Source of the DNA: an uncultured Pseudomonadota bacterium
GTDB taxonomy: Bacteria > Pseudomonadota > Gammaproteobacteria > Burkholderiales > SG8-41
Assembly: GCA_946885605.1 (NCBI GenBank)
Contig: CAMPGR010000167.1
Span: forward strand, 1 to 6,923
DNA: 6,923 nucleotides
Direction: 5' to 3'
Below, one piece after another: positions 6,840 through 6,923 of the stretch. Under the pieces are notes generated by a model. That model was not told where the DNA came from. It saw only the letters and a list, made by a program, of their open reading frames with translations, and searched no databases. Numbering within the stretch: position 1 is the stretch's first letter; the number at the start of each line of letters is the position of its first letter. The translations under genes and the position numbers were made by a program.

Positions 6840-6923
6840 GGGAAGCGCGGCTGTTCCATTTTCGGGCACTAACGAGCGTCGTAGAAATGACTGACGCCGC
6901 TCTGCCCTCACCCCCGCCCCTCT
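6840..6923. other. Non-coding tail after the last gene; possible start of a C-rich dispersed repeat
   Basis: No coding sequence, clear terminator hairpin or promoter is visible in these 84 bases. The last stretch (about 6898-6923) is CCCTCACCCCCGCCCCTCT-like, which resembles the left arm of a widespread proteobacterial intergenic palindrome whose second half would lie beyond the window. Confidence 0.35.

Overview
This is a GC-rich window with dense coding and short intergenic gaps. The gene types and base composition suggest a proteobacterium, most likely a betaproteobacterium of the Burkholderiales kind. That assignment is inferred from gene content only; no rRNA or other taxonomic marker is present.

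Layout. The left half is read leftward (minus strand). In transcription order it holds a small VOC/glyoxalase-fold protein (3407 to 2976), a TAXI-family periplasmic solute receptor of a TRAP transporter (2886 to 1921), a strong intrinsic terminator (about 1767-1797), and a fused 4TM/12TM TRAP permease that starts at 1685 and runs off the left edge. The right half is read rightward (plus strand): a mandelate racemase/muconate lactonizing enzyme (enolase superfamily) protein (3483-4622), then 54 bp later a 720-residue exported protein (4677-6839). That protein combines a carboxypeptidase-regulatory-like domain, one CXXCH haem-c site and a propeller-like C-terminal region. The two arms diverge from a 75-bp gap at 3408-3482.

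How the genes may work together. The TAXI receptor and the fused permease together make a secondary, ion-driven uptake system for an organic acid. The enolase-superfamily enzyme keeps every catalytic residue expected of the mandelate-racemase subgroup and would act on a hydroxy or sugar acid in the cytoplasm. The VOC protein keeps a plausible metal site and could handle a downstream or related metabolite. A carboxylate uptake-and-catabolism locus is therefore a reasonable hypothesis, but the substrate cannot be read from the sequence. The large haem/propeller protein has a good ribosome-binding site and probably shares a transcript with the enolase-superfamily gene; its function is unknown and it is the least conventional gene here.

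Regulation. There are sigma70-like promoter candidates in front of the receptor, the permease and the VOC gene. A 20-bp imperfect palindrome overlaps the receptor's -35 box and could be an operator. The terminator between receptor and permease suggests the two transporter parts are expressed at different levels. The receptor-permease gap also carries hairpin-forming, repeat-like sequence. No RNA genes, CRISPR arrays, insertion sequences or tRNAs were seen.
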